Part shown: in pieces, positions 24,083 through 31,330 of the stretch
Layout: every line of letters starts with the position of its first letter
How positions within the stretch are numbered: position 1 is the stretch's first letter
IMG/VR virus record: IMGVR_UViG_3300022816_000038
Span: 1-35,438 of that record
Strand: one strand, 5' to 3'
Origin: a virus
DNA length: 35,438 bases
Program-made: the position numbers and the translations under genes
Notes under the pieces: model-generated
What the model saw: the letters and a program-made list of their open reading frames with translations, nothing else
What the model was told of the DNA's origin: nothing
Database searches by the model: none

Positions 24083-24411
24083 TTTATGATTTCGCGGACG
24101 TGGATCACTTCGGCCTGCATGTATCGCTCGGCCTCTTGAGTGGCCAGCACTTTGTCGTGGTATATCTCGACGCCAATTCCGGGCGCTTTGATTATCCACC
24201 ACTCTCTCGGCTTGGGTGGTGATGGTTTGATGCGGTAATCGTTGTGCCCGAAATTGAATTGCGCTGGCCCCTTCTTGATTTCCTCCCATTCCGTTTCGGA
24301 AATATGGCGACACGCAACTTCGCAGTAATGATCGCACTTGCGAGATTGTAACGGCCTGCCCTCTTTGTCGGCCTGAATCACCTCAATTTTCTCATCATGT
24401 GTCATGCTCAT
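24079..24411 (-). CDS. Small early protein with YRIKP motif
   Basis: 110 residues. AAAGG lies 11 bases before the ATG at 24411; a second ATG (MTHDEK) is two codons in. The segment FNFGHNDYRIKPSPPKPREW resembles a short strand motif frequent in small phage proteins (YRIKP). Role unknown. A promoter candidate lies just upstream. Confidence 0.65.
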   Translation of the reverse strand: MSMTHDEKIEVIQADKEGRPLQSRKCDHYCEVACRHISETEWEEIKKGPAQFNFGHNDYRIKPSPPKPREWWIIKAPGIGVEIYHDKVLATQEAERYMQAEVIHVREIIK

Positions 24412-24429
24412 TGTGTGTTTGCCTTTCGT

Positions 24430-24458
24430 TTTATAGGGGTCTCAATTTGTTTTGTCGC
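24430..24458 (-). promoter_or_regulatory. Candidate promoter upstream of the 24411 start
   Basis: GCGACA (24458-24453, 4 of 6 to -35), a 17-base spacer, then TATAAA (24435-24430, 5 of 6 to -10). The start codon follows 18 bases later with an AAAGG ribosome site. It overlaps the end of the upstream gene. Confidence 0.4.
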
Positions 24459-24930
24459 CAGCCAGCCGTGCTGCACGGTTTTTCTCTATAATTGCCGCGC
24501 GGTCTTTCTTCGCCTTCTCGAAACTTCGGATCACGGGCCGCAGTCCTGGATTCTTTGGCGCTACCGACGACAATAGCCGATCCATCAAAATTCGGCTGTA
24601 ATAAAAATGCTCGATCTTGCCGACGGCCTCAGATAGGAGTTCGATCACACGCGGCTTCGTCAAGTCTTTCGACAGCACCGCAAGCGCCTTCGTAATCGAC
24701 TTGTTATCTTCCGCGTAGTAGGTGACGCGTGGCCCGTAACCTGAACCAAAATCCGTCCAGTCGAAGTGATACGTGTCGCAGCGACCAGGAACGCAATAGC
24801 GATAGATTGCAACCTCATATGGTGTCAGACTTTCCTTGTCTCGCTCCCTGAAAAGCACCGCGAAATACTCAGCGCCCCACTTACTGCGAGAAACAGTCGT
24901 GTTGTCGCTGAAACTAAAAATGTCTCTCAT
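24442..24930 (-). CDS. Early protein of unknown function
   Basis: 162 residues, ATG overlapping the acetyltransferase stop (ATGA). The N-terminal half is aromatic and strand-rich (CDTYHFDWTDFGSGYGPRVTYY split as CDTYHFDWTDFG and GYGPRVTYY), the C-terminal half charged and helical. No membrane or signal segment. Not recognised. Confidence 0.65.
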   Translation of the reverse strand: MRDIFSFSDNTTVSRSKWGAEYFAVLFRERDKESLTPYEVAIYRYCVPGRCDTYHFDWTDFGSGYGPRVTYYAEDNKSITKALAVLSKDLTKPRVIELLSEAVGKIEHFYYSRILMDRLLSSVAPKNPGLRPVIRSFEKAKKDRAAIIEKNRAARLAGDKTN

Positions 24931-25361
24931 AGCGGTCTCTCCATTACAACATATTCGGATGCGCGTGGCACGCCCGGAGCTACGGTGGGATTGTCGATGA
25001 ACTTACCCTTGCGGATGTAGAATTGGCGGGCTGGTCCGTTATCCTTGAGCACGATTACTTCCAGTCCTTCCGCGTCCTGCTTCCGCGCCCACTCGGTCAA
25101 CTCATTCAGTAGCGCGGTCGCCACCCCAGCCCGTCTGTGCCGCAGCGAGACGAAGAGCATTCGGATACTGCACGCTCTACATTCCATGATCTTCGCGACT
25201 ACTGAGCCGGCGAATTGGTTGTTGAGGAATGCGATGAACAGCGTTTCGCTGTCGCCGTCAACCTTTTGCTCCAGGCGGTGAATGACGATGTTGCTCAGTC
25301 CCCATACGTCGGCGCGTAATTCGACTCCGGGAACTAGCTCGGGCGGTGAGTAGATTTGCAT
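24927..25361 (-). CDS. GNAT-family acetyltransferase
   Basis: 144 residues, usual length. The acetyl-CoA loop is RHRRAGVATALLNEL (74-88, R-x-x-G-x-A), preceded by the beta-bulge strand IRMLFVSL (66-73) and followed by VIVLKDNGPARQFYIRKGKF (102-121), the typical strand plus N-x-x-A-x-x-FY-x-x-x-GF segment. The substrate is unknown. Phage GNAT enzymes may modify host proteins, DNA bases or toxins. The leader has GGAGAT before ATATG, shared with two other genes. Confidence 0.85.
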   Translation of the reverse strand: MQIYSPPELVPGVELRADVWGLSNIVIHRLEQKVDGDSETLFIAFLNNQFAGSVVAKIMECRACSIRMLFVSLRHRRAGVATALLNELTEWARKQDAEGLEVIVLKDNGPARQFYIRKGKFIDNPTVAPGVPRASEYVVMERPL

Positions 25362-25365
25362 ATTT

Positions 25366-26049
25366 TTATCTCCAGCTCTCCCAGGTGCAGTGAATGATGC
25401 AGCCGTGCTCCTTCATTCTTGAAAGGATGCTCGGGTCCGTGTTCTCTTGAAATTCTTCGGGGCTTTCGTTGCTGATGATGATTGAGTCTTTGAGGTTGGC
25501 GTAGCGCCGGTCAAGGGTATCAATCACGAGCCGGTTTTTGATCTTCTGCTCTTCGCACACATGGATCTCATCAATCACGATCAGCGGGTTGTTGCTGCAA
25601 AGTCTTTTGTGGCGCTGAATTAAGCCCTCGCCGTCCTTTGATCCGAAGTCCGCATAGATCGGCTTGAAGCGCGCGATCATCTCGGAGAGTTTCCAATATG
25701 GAACGATTCGGCACCACGGCAGCTCTTGAAACTTTTCGTCCTCATCCATTGCCGCTTCGATTGCGATCTGAGCCGCGATGGTGGTTTTCCCCAAGCCTCT
25801 CGGACCAATTAGCGCGACGATCGCGCCGTTGCCTTTTAGCAAGCTCTTCGTTTCTTCGAGCGTCTCAAGCTGACCGGGCTTCCATTCGGTTGCGATCTTA
25901 TGGAATCGCGGGGGCCACCCGCCACCTCGTAGGCGCGGAAGGACATCGTATTTCCACGCATACTCGCGACATTGCTCATCTGTCCCACGCGGCAACGCGG
26001 CAATCATTTTCTCGATCTTCTCCAGTTGGTCTGCGAGTTGAGTTGTCAT
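25366..26049 (-). CDS. DnaC/IstB-like helicase loader (AAA+ ATPase)
   Basis: 227 residues from ATG 26049, which overlaps the preceding TGA; the longer frame start is not needed. Walker A is GPRGLGKT (82-89), Walker B PLIVIDEIH (155-163), sensor I region IIISNESPEEF (190-200), and LSRMKEHG near the end carries the arginine finger or sensor II basic residue. DnaC-type loaders open the replicative helicase ring and place it on single-stranded DNA; no helicase gene is in the window, so the host helicase may be used. It follows the replication-protein-like gene, the usual O-P type pairing. Confidence 0.85.
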   Translation of the reverse strand: MTTQLADQLEKIEKMIAALPRGTDEQCREYAWKYDVLPRLRGGGWPPRFHKIATEWKPGQLETLEETKSLLKGNGAIVALIGPRGLGKTTIAAQIAIEAAMDEDEKFQELPWCRIVPYWKLSEMIARFKPIYADFGSKDGEGLIQRHKRLCSNNPLIVIDEIHVCEEQKIKNRLVIDTLDRRYANLKDSIIISNESPEEFQENTDPSILSRMKEHGCIIHCTWESWR

Positions 26050-26270
26050 CGCAGAAACTTCTGATGTATCACAACAGCCCGAGTGCATTTGCTTTTAACG
26101 GGCGTGAATGTCGGTTTCCACTGTTTCCAAAACTGCTTTATGGCCGCGAAATCGCGCCCGATAATAATGAAGTTCTCGCCATTGTGCCGAATAACCGTGC
26201 CGGTTCCGGCGAATCCGTGAATCCCCATCTCCGATGATTTAAGTGACATTGGTTCTCTTTTATGTTTCAT
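26046..26270 (-). CDS. Small protein before the helicase loader
   Basis: 74 residues from ATG 26270 (overlap ATGA with the upstream gene); an internal ATG at MSLKSS has a better AGAGAA site and could be the main start. The middle is a compact beta unit (GFAGTGTVIRHNGENFIII), the tail basic. Perhaps a small nucleic-acid binding protein. Confidence 0.6.
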   Translation of the reverse strand: MKHKREPMSLKSSEMGIHGFAGTGTVIRHNGENFIIIGRDFAAIKQFWKQWKPTFTPVKSKCTRAVVIHQKFLR

Positions 26271-26641
26271 CGTCTCGTTATCGGCACGTTGATGTTTTCC
26301 CGTCGAACTGGAGGCTTGTTGTCGCTCGACCTTTTCCACGTCGAAGGGTCGTCATTGAAGCGTTCCTGGTTGAACCATGTTGAGGGGTTCGGGATGAAAG
26401 ATTTGTCGCCGTTGCGGATCTTCGCGAATTCCTGAGTCCGCTCCAAAAGGAAGTCGAAGGTGTGATTACGGAGCGCCTTCGTGATCGCACGCAACGCAAC
26501 CGGCCGGCCGACTTTGTAGGGATAGGCTGCATAGATTTGTTCGGCTTCGGATGGGAAGAGGGAATCGGGGTTCATCATGTTTGCAGCAAAATCTGGTCTC
26601 GAATGTGCTTTGCTGCCACGACATTGAACGTCACGATTCAC
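26267..26641 (-). CDS. Replication protein-like (C-terminal primosomal domain type)
   Basis: 124 residues, GTG start overlapping the preceding TGA. Residues 32-100 (EAEQIYAAYPYKVGRPVALR, then ITKALRNH, LLERTQEFAKI and FIPNPSTWFNQERFNDDPSTW) match the short domain often found at the C-terminus of phage replication initiator or primosomal proteins (YP-x-KVGK-x-x-A-x-x-A...P-x-P-x-TWFNQERW). It has no N-terminal initiator domain here. Its place just upstream of the helicase loader supports a role in replication initiation. Confidence 0.7.
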   Translation of the reverse strand: MNRDVQCRGSKAHSRPDFAANMMNPDSLFPSEAEQIYAAYPYKVGRPVALRAITKALRNHTFDFLLERTQEFAKIRNGDKSFIPNPSTWFNQERFNDDPSTWKRSSDNKPPVRRENINVPITRR

Positions 26642-26988
26642 GCTCGGCCTCCCCGTTCTTCCAAATCCTCTGTCTCCTTTTTATCAGGTTGCAGGATGGC
26701 GGCTATAGACCGAATTCCAGTATCGACTAACGATTGCAGTTTGTTCGGCAAGTCCTCTGGTTCCACCCCAGTCTTTTTGATCAGCGACAAATGCGCCTCT
26801 TCTGGAAGTGCGCTCAAAAACGCCAAGGACTCGCGTAGTGCCTTTACGAGAGAGGGAACGTCGTTAGCACTTTCTTGCGTGGCGTGACGGAATTTCTCCC
26901 TTGACCCAAATTCCTTATATTGCGCGTCAAACATGCGTTGCTCGATACCGTCGAGAAGTACGTTGAGATTGGGATGGTCGGATTTCAT
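26638..26988 (-). CDS. Early protein of unknown function
   Basis: 116 residues from ATG 26988, with GGTGA 7 bases upstream; the TTG 24 bases earlier is less likely. Helical, acidic and soluble, with a Lys/Glu-rich end. Not recognised. Coupled to the replication-like gene by GTGA. Confidence 0.6.
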   Translation of the reverse strand: MKSDHPNLNVLLDGIEQRMFDAQYKEFGSREKFRHATQESANDVPSLVKALRESLAFLSALPEEAHLSLIKKTGVEPEDLPNKLQSLVDTGIRSIAAILQPDKKETEDLEERGGRA

Positions 26989-26995
26989 AAGATCG

Positions 26996-27532
26996 TCACC
27001 ACACTTCTCCAATTACAGAGGGCTTGATTATCACCCATCCTCCCGCCTGACCGCTGAATGCTTTCTCGATCGTCTCTTTCACAATCTGCGAATCATCGGC
27101 GAAGCAGATGCCCGTTAAACTGTCCTCAGTCGCTCTAGTGAACTTGAGCACGTCCGGCCTCGTAACGTGCTGTAGCGGCGATCCTGGGCGCAGCGTGACC
27201 CCATCCGAGCGGAAGTGAGACTTCGGACGCGGGATCTGAAATATCATCTCGACCTCCAACGCGCACTCAAACGGGGCAAGGTCCGCTTCCCTCATGGCGA
27301 TCAACGCGGCCTTGGCTACTTCCTGACGCCAGAGCTTTGTTTTGTCTCCACCGGCATCTGAGACGGCGACTCTCCCTGTAAACCAGCACGACGGGCAGGG
27401 ATGCGCCATGGATGGGCGTTGACCGTGGACGCATGGAGTGACGCCCTTGCGCTTGTAAATCGGAAACGCCGATTTGCTGCCTCCGGGTGCCGGGCCGGTC
27501 GGTGAGCTTACGAAGAATCGGACCTCGCTCAT
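26996..27532 (-). CDS. rusA: RusA-type Holliday junction resolvase
   Basis: 178 residues, longer than the typical 120-140. The catalytic signature is RPDVLKFTRATEDSLTGICF followed by ADDSQIV (126-151), with the acidic residues D127, D137, D146 and D147. An N-terminal addition (residues 33-50, with CVHGQ and CPSCW) contains a possible zinc site not usual in this family. RusA cuts four-way DNA junctions made during replication or recombination before packaging. It ends 7 bases before the next gene. Confidence 0.85.
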   Translation of the reverse strand: MSEVRFFVSSPTGPAPGGSKSAFPIYKRKGVTPCVHGQRPSMAHPCPSCWFTGRVAVSDAGGDKTKLWRQEVAKAALIAMREADLAPFECALEVEMIFQIPRPKSHFRSDGVTLRPGSPLQHVTRPDVLKFTRATEDSLTGICFADDSQIVKETIEKAFSGQAGGWVIIKPSVIGEVW

Positions 27533-27609
27533 ATTGAAATAGCCGGGTGCCCACCCTCCGGCTCCTTCTCCGGCGCGTCACTGCGGAAAAGCGGCTTAAG
27601 ATGATTCAA
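27529..27609 (-). CDS. 26-residue ORF fitted between two genes
   Basis: TTG start at 27609 overlaps the TGA of the preceding gene, and GGAGG lies 8 bases upstream; the TGA overlaps the ATG of the resolvase. The peptide begins MNHLKPLFRSDAPEKEP. Both junctions and the ribosome site are as good as for any gene here, so it is likely translated, either for its product or to couple translation into rusA. Confidence 0.45.
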   Translation of the reverse strand: MNHLKPLFRSDAPEKEPEGGHPAISI

Positions 27610-27866
27610 GGCCTCTGCCTCCAGGCGAGAACAAGCGCGGGCTGGATGACCGTCTGCCCGTGTTCGTCGCGCCGCCAAGGTCGGGTCAGAATCGCCCATC
27701 CTTTGTAACGGTTTCCCTCTTTATCGGACGTGAAGCACGTATCCACGAGCGGCGCATTAGCTGCTTGGTTACACCACGTCATAATCAATGGCCCGATTAC
27801 ACGCGCCTTGAATGGAAAGCGTTTCGGGGCAGAGGTTGGTATTTCGGTCGTTTGCGTTGTATTCAT
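27606..27866 (-). CDS. Early protein of unknown function
   Basis: 86 residues; GAGAG precedes ATATG. The core reads like a small beta barrel (FKARVIGPLIM, KGWAILTRPWRRD, QPALVLAWRQRP). The leader is one of three related 5' boxes in the region. Not recognised. Confidence 0.65.
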   Translation of the reverse strand: MNTTQTTEIPTSAPKRFPFKARVIGPLIMTWCNQAANAPLVDTCFTSDKEGNRYKGWAILTRPWRRDEHGQTVIQPALVLAWRQRP

Positions 27867-27920
27867 ATTTTTCTCTCAGCTTTTCCTACGTTCCTTACCT
27901 CCGGCGTCGGTCAGCGCAGC
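27864..27920 (-). repeat. Imperfect repeat of a gene-leader segment, copy 1
   Basis: About 55 bases resembling 28558-28612, shared words GCTGACCGACGCCG, GAACGTA and AGCTGAG before ATATG. In this copy it spans the end of the zinc-finger gene and the leader of the next. Confidence 0.5.
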
Positions 27921-28107
27921 GCTGCGCCGCTCCAGGCAGGCCAGAGCCGCGACGGCCAGTGCCCTTGCATGTAGGACATTCGGATGGTCCCACTTTATTC
28001 TCGCTGCATGTGAACCATCGCGCACGCCCCTTGCATACGGGGCACTGGCCTGACTTATTGGCGCGAACCACTTGCTGGAGCGGACGGGCGTTTGTTTTCT
28101 TTTTCAT
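27895..28107 (-). CDS. Zinc-finger protein with two CxxCxG motifs
   Basis: 70 residues, ATG overlapping the preceding TGA. CPVCKGRAR (residues 22-30) and CPTCKGTGR (44-52) are DnaJ-like CxxCxG(x)G motifs that probably share one zinc. Basic ends suggest nucleic-acid contact. It stops (TAA) inside a segment that is a repeat of the 28558-28612 leader. Confidence 0.65.
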   Translation of the reverse strand: MKKKTNARPLQQVVRANKSGQCPVCKGRARWFTCSENKVGPSECPTCKGTGRRGSGLPGAAQRCADRRRR

Positions 28108-28403
28108 TGTGGCCTGCCTTCCGCGCGCTCAGCGCGCCCGCTCTCCCCGCGCGGCCGTCTGCGCCGTTCTGTTTCAATGAGCCGTTTAAGCCGTCGATAG
28201 TCTGTCATCCATCTCAGGTGGGACTCGAAGTCTATCCTGCAAAGCGCGTCCACCGCCCGCGCGGCTATGAAGCTGAGATCGGCCTCAAGGTCGGCCACTA
28301 TTCGCGGGGAGAGCGTCTCGCTGCGCGAGTCGGGAGCGCCCACAGCAGCGACCCCGGCCAGTCCCTTAGCCCTCCCAATCTGGCAGCTTATTGAGTTCGT
28401 CAT
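28104..28403 (-). CDS. Early protein, start uncertain
   Basis: 99 residues from ATG 28403, which overlaps the preceding gene by 38 bases; a GTG at about residue 21 would lie downstream of that gene. The core (ADLEADLSFIAARAVDALCR, then LRWMTDYRRLKRLIETERRR) is helical, and the C-terminus is a strongly basic Arg-rich tail. Overlap ATGA with the next gene. Not recognised. Confidence 0.55.
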   Translation of the reverse strand: MTNSISCQIGRAKGLAGVAAVGAPDSRSETLSPRIVADLEADLSFIAARAVDALCRIDFESHLRWMTDYRRLKRLIETERRRRPRGESGRAERAEGRPQ

Positions 28404-28560
28404 CGGTCATTGGTTCGTGAAACACGGCTTTGAGCTTTGCCGCATCCTGATCGTCATAGATAAAATCGGCAGGTTTTCCGCGACTCCCATCGTCTGGAAG
28501 AACCAACCTCATGTCCCAATCAGGATGCTCCCATTCCGTCACCGCTATTTTGTTTTCCAT
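28366..28560 (-). CDS. Small acidic early protein
   Basis: 64 residues; GAGGA 6 bases before ATATG, the strongest ribosome site of the group. Acidic, with WEHPDWD and FIYDDQDAAKLK segments. Not recognised. Confidence 0.65.
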   Translation of the reverse strand: MENKIAVTEWEHPDWDMRLVLPDDGSRGKPADFIYDDQDAAKLKAVFHEPMTDDELNKLPDWEG

Positions 28561-28612
28561 ATTTTATCCTCAGCTCTCCTTACGTTCCTCGCTACGGCGT
28601 CGGTCAGCTTCA
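28558..28612 (-). repeat. Imperfect repeat of a gene-leader segment, copy 2
   Basis: Counterpart of 27864-27920. Here the segment encodes the C-terminus ADRRRSEERKES of one gene and the leader of the next. A shorter match of the last 20 bases occurs before the acetyltransferase gene (25359-25382). Confidence 0.5.
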
Positions 28613-28908
28613 CCGTTCTCTGGCATGGCGGGCGGTTCCGTTTCGTGCGCTCCGACAGCCGGGGCATACCACCCATGCTCTGGGAACTTGCAGCACTTGA
28701 TTTGTTGGCGCGTAAGATATTCCCTAGCCGTGTGCCATTCGTGGCGAAGTCCTCGATAGTTCGTAGTCGATGACCAGCCGAGCCACCAGAACCCCTCTAC
28801 GTCCGGCGCTTTTCGTCGCCATGCCAGAGAACCAATCGATGATGCACAACAGAAATCCGGCTGCGACCCGCTGGGAGCCGCTATGTTTTTTTCTTCTCGT
28901 CTTGGCAT
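28570..28908 (-). CDS. Trp-rich early protein
   Basis: 112 residues from ATG 28908, chosen because AAGGAAG lies 8 bases upstream; a longer frame start at 29082 overlaps the membrane gene. Contains DVEGFWWLGWSSTTNYRGLR and four or five Cys. Last residues are encoded by the leader repeat. Not recognised. Confidence 0.6.
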   Translation of the reverse strand: MPRREEKNIAAPSGSQPDFCCASSIGSLAWRRKAPDVEGFWWLGWSSTTNYRGLRHEWHTAREYLTRQQIKCCKFPEHGWYAPAVGAHETEPPAMPENGEADRRRSEERKES

Positions 28909-29075
28909 CGTTTCTTCCTTTCGGTTTCGAGGTCTAGTAGCATCGCGATAACTCCGCACGCGCCCCCGGCTCCAAACGCACATAATATTAGTATTGCAGT
29001 CAGCATTTCTCGGCTTCTCCAGTTGAGGTTTCCCGAGCCGGATTCTGGGTAGTGGGCTACTTTGATTTTGTTCAT
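28881..29075 (-). CDS. Small single-span membrane protein
   Basis: 64 residues; GGAAAG 10 bases before ATG 29075. Residues 25-47 (LTAILILCAFGAGGACGVIAML split by Gly) are one transmembrane segment, followed by a charged cytoplasmic tail. An internal ATG just before the span has its own GGAG site. The first 30 bases share an 18-base identical word with 31592-31609 in inverted orientation. Confidence 0.55.
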   Translation of the reverse strand: MNKIKVAHYPESGSGNLNWRSREMLTAILILCAFGAGGACGVIAMLLDLETERKKRCQDEKKKT

Positions 29076-29110
29076 GCGTCATAGGCTTTCCGTGTTGTAA
29101 GTTATGGGCA

Positions 29111-29401
29111 ATGAAATGCCCGAATTGCAGTCACGACTGGACTCCCGAGAGAGACGAAGTGTTGAGCGAATATGCGCGGCTTGGCGGAAGCGCCACGTCC
29201 CGAGCTAAGACCAAGGCCGCGCGTGCGAACGCGAAGCTGGGCGGCTGGCCGAAAGGCAAGAAGCGCGGCAAGCGCAAGCCGGACGCGAACCAGGTCGCGC
29301 ACGGCATCGTCGCCAAGGCTGAACGTCTTACGCAGCAAGCGCGATCTCCTCGGCTTCCAAAAGTCCTACCAAGTCCGAAAGCTCCCAAACGCGGTCGCTG
29401 A
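29111..29401 (+). CDS. Plus-strand small basic protein truncated or fused at the IS edge
   Basis: 96 residues on the opposite strand to all neighbours. CPNC near the N-terminus, then a basic stretch (GGSATSRAKTKAARANAKLGG split as GGSATSRAKTK and AARANAKLGG, GKKRGKRKPDANQVA), a pattern of short basic bacterial proteins. From about residue 69 the sequence lies inside the putative insertion element, so the natural C-terminus may have been replaced. It may be a cargo or flanking gene of the insertion. Confidence 0.5.
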   Translation: MKCPNCSHDWTPERDEVLSEYARLGGSATSRAKTKAARANAKLGGWPKGKKRGKRKPDANQVAHGIVAKAERLTQQARSPRLPKVLPSPKAPKRGR

Positions 29402-30232
29402 GGCCAGCGGCCATTGCGGGAGTTATTCGCAAGCTCGAATGGATGCGGCAAAAGTTGTAATGCACGAAGTGCAACGCCACGGCCAGCCGATGATTCTCGA
29501 TGCTCTTCGAGAACGCATTGGTCAGGCGAGTGAAGCGCCGCATTTGCATACGCATGGTGAGATTCTGGCGCTCAGCATGGCTTGTGCAGATTTCGCTTTT
29601 CAGGATGTTTCCGCTGATAATCGTGCGCTCTGTGCCGATGCACTCGCCGGGACTATATTTGCCCTCCAATGTGTTTTCTCCGTAGATTTTGCGGAGCATC
29701 CCGTAATCAATCGGCGTCAGGTGAAACGCGGCTTGGACGGCTACGAGATACGCTCTGTGCCCGTCTGTGGATAACTGGACGCGATTCTTGAGCCGCCTTG
29801 CTACGCTCCGCATAAAAGCGTAGCCGCTGGACGCTGAGCGGTCGCCAACATACCAAGCCGGGATCAGCTTCGTGTCAGGGTCAATCGCAACCCACGTCCA
29901 CACGTCGCCCGCGCCAGAGCCGCGCAGATGCTTCGGAACGTTCTTTTGTTTGGAGTAACAGAACGACCAGATTTCGTCGCACTGGATGCGCGTGCAGGGC
30001 AGGTCGCGCATGAAGTTGTCCGCGAACCGCTCGCACGCCTGGCCAAGTTCCACCGCTAGTCTCGACACGGTTTTCTTGGCCAGGCCCGTCATACGGCACG
30101 TTGCGCGTTGGGAGTTACCCTCAACGAGACACGCAATCGCGCTTGATCGGTCTTTTAAGGAAAGTCTATTCATTTTACTTCGAGCGACACTTTCAGAGCG
30201 CCCATTTTTGTTACAAGGTATCTAGCAGCCTT
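29315..30232. mobile_element. Putative insertion sequence of the IS1-like transposase type
   Basis: A complete transposase gene is flanked by the 7-bp inverted repeat AAGGCTG (29315-29321) and CAGCCTT (30226-30232). The flanks carry the direct repeat GTCGCC (29309-29314 and 30234-30239, one extra base at the right). The resulting element would be about 0.92 kb. Repeats this short could be chance, so the ends are provisional. Confidence 0.4.
29328..30173 (-). CDS. IS1-family-type DDE transposase
   Basis: 281 residues, full length. An N-terminal helix-turn-helix (CLVEGNSQRATCRMTGLAKK, 16-35) is followed by the catalytic domain with QCDEIWSF (D66), VQLSTDGHRAYL (D137) and SHAERQNLTMR (E201), and the C-terminal FSKSIENHRLAVALHFVHYN and IHSSLRITPAMAAG segments common to proteins annotated as IS1-family transposases. 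It would cut and join element ends. No ribosome site precedes the ATG. Insertion among essential early genes, in the same orientation as them, suggests recent or tolerated entry. Confidence 0.9.
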   Translation of the reverse strand: MNRLSLKDRSSAIACLVEGNSQRATCRMTGLAKKTVSRLAVELGQACERFADNFMRDLPCTRIQCDEIWSFCYSKQKNVPKHLRGSGAGDVWTWVAIDPDTKLIPAWYVGDRSASSGYAFMRSVARRLKNRVQLSTDGHRAYLVAVQAAFHLTPIDYGMLRKIYGENTLEGKYSPGECIGTERTIISGNILKSEICTSHAERQNLTMRMQMRRFTRLTNAFSKSIENHRLAVALHFVHYNFCRIHSSLRITPAMAAGLSDRVWELSDLVGLLEAEEIALAA

Positions 30233-30336
30233 AGTCGCCATCCTCCATGTCGGTTCGATTATTACGACCTTCCCTCCGGTCGGCGGGTTCCACCGAGCGA
30301 CATAGAGCCGCGTCCGATCTTCTGTGGATAACCTGT

Positions 30337-30579
30337 TCATTTTTCGAGTCGATCAATGTCCAGTTGTTTGCAAGCGAGCGTCGTAACCATGTGGAGAAGT
30401 TGAATCTGGCTGGTGTATTTTCCCTCCAGTAGATCGAGGATTATCTGATGTGCGATGCAACGCTTTTCGTTCGCCTCTTCGTCGGCAATGGGCCAAGTGA
30501 ATCCACATATTTGACACTCTAGATTATTTCGAGTGAGAATCTTGGTGGTCTTGGACCGGCAATGAGGGCAGGGGTTCAT
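30337..30579 (-). CDS. Small zinc-ribbon early protein
   Basis: 80 residues, ATG overlapping the previous stop (ATGA). CPHCRSK (4-7) and CQICGF (22-25) form a zinc ribbon; the rest is helical. Role unknown. The 163 bases between it and the transposase contain the IS right end and no gene. Confidence 0.65.
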   Translation of the reverse strand: MNPCPHCRSKTTKILTRNNLECQICGFTWPIADEEANEKRCIAHQIILDLLEGKYTSQIQLLHMVTTLACKQLDIDRLEK

Positions 30580-30794
30580 ATTTCACAATATCCGTCTTGA
30601 CCTTTTGGGGAGTGCCAAAAGTCATGCCACCACCCTCCATGATGGTGGATGGATTGATCTAATGCAACGCGCGCCTTGCTTATCGCGTTGGCCTCGTTAC
30701 AAAAGCCATGTTCAGCCAGCTTTTCGGTCTGAATTTTTTCAAGTTCCTTTAGGGCGATCTGCACGTAATTTTTCATAGGGTCTTGGAAGCTCAT
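30576..30794 (-). CDS. Small helical early protein
   Basis: 72 residues, ATGA overlap at both ends. Helical, with a His/Trp-rich segment (HHHGGWWHDFWHSPKG). Not recognised; metal binding is possible. Confidence 0.6.
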   Translation of the reverse strand: MSFQDPMKNYVQIALKELEKIQTEKLAEHGFCNEANAISKARVALDQSIHHHGGWWHDFWHSPKGQDGYCEI

Positions 30795-31330
30795 ATTGTG
30801 GTTTGGGCGGATGCACTTTCTGCGTCCGCTCGACGCCGCAGGTAATCAATCCGAGATTGCCACCAGTTGATTTCTCGGATCATTAATTCGCATCGCTTTA
30901 CTCCCTCACGCTGCCGGACGTAATCAGCAATCTCGGATTTAAGATCGCTTTTCCTACGCTCCATCTCTTCCCACAGTCCATCTACCCAGGCGGTCGAGCG
31001 AACAACGGGAAGCTCCGCGTTCGACCCGTCGAGAGATGCGCTTTCTAGGGTGTTTTGACGAATTTCAGATTCGTCCCATGCGCGATGAACGTCGCCCGGT
31101 TTTTCCCTCTCTTGCGAGTCGTAGAAGCCTTGATCGTATCCTGCGGTGAAGGCTTCCCTCAGCGCATCCGTGCGCATTGTTTCTGTCTGGTGATCGAGCG
31201 TGATGCTGAACAGTTCGCGTTTCATCTTTCCTAATTCCTCTTCGTCCGGCTCTATGTCGGCGTGCTGTGCTTCCATGTGGCCTTGGTAATCATCTGGACT
31301 CACGGTTGCGTGGCACAATTCGCATTTCAT
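30791..31330 (-). CDS. Early protein with N-terminal C2H2-like finger
   Basis: 179 residues. C3-x2-C6-x11-H18-x4-H23 (CELCHATVSPDDYQGHMEAQH, given here as CELC and HMEAQH) is a C2H2-like finger. The remainder is charged and helical (coiled coil near 110-165). AAAGGAG lies 9 bases upstream of the ATG. A DNA- or protein-binding accessory role is possible. Confidence 0.65.
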   Translation of the reverse strand: MKCELCHATVSPDDYQGHMEAQHADIEPDEEELGKMKRELFSITLDHQTETMRTDALREAFTAGYDQGFYDSQEREKPGDVHRAWDESEIRQNTLESASLDGSNAELPVVRSTAWVDGLWEEMERRKSDLKSEIADYVRQREGVKRCELMIREINWWQSRIDYLRRRADAESASAQTTI

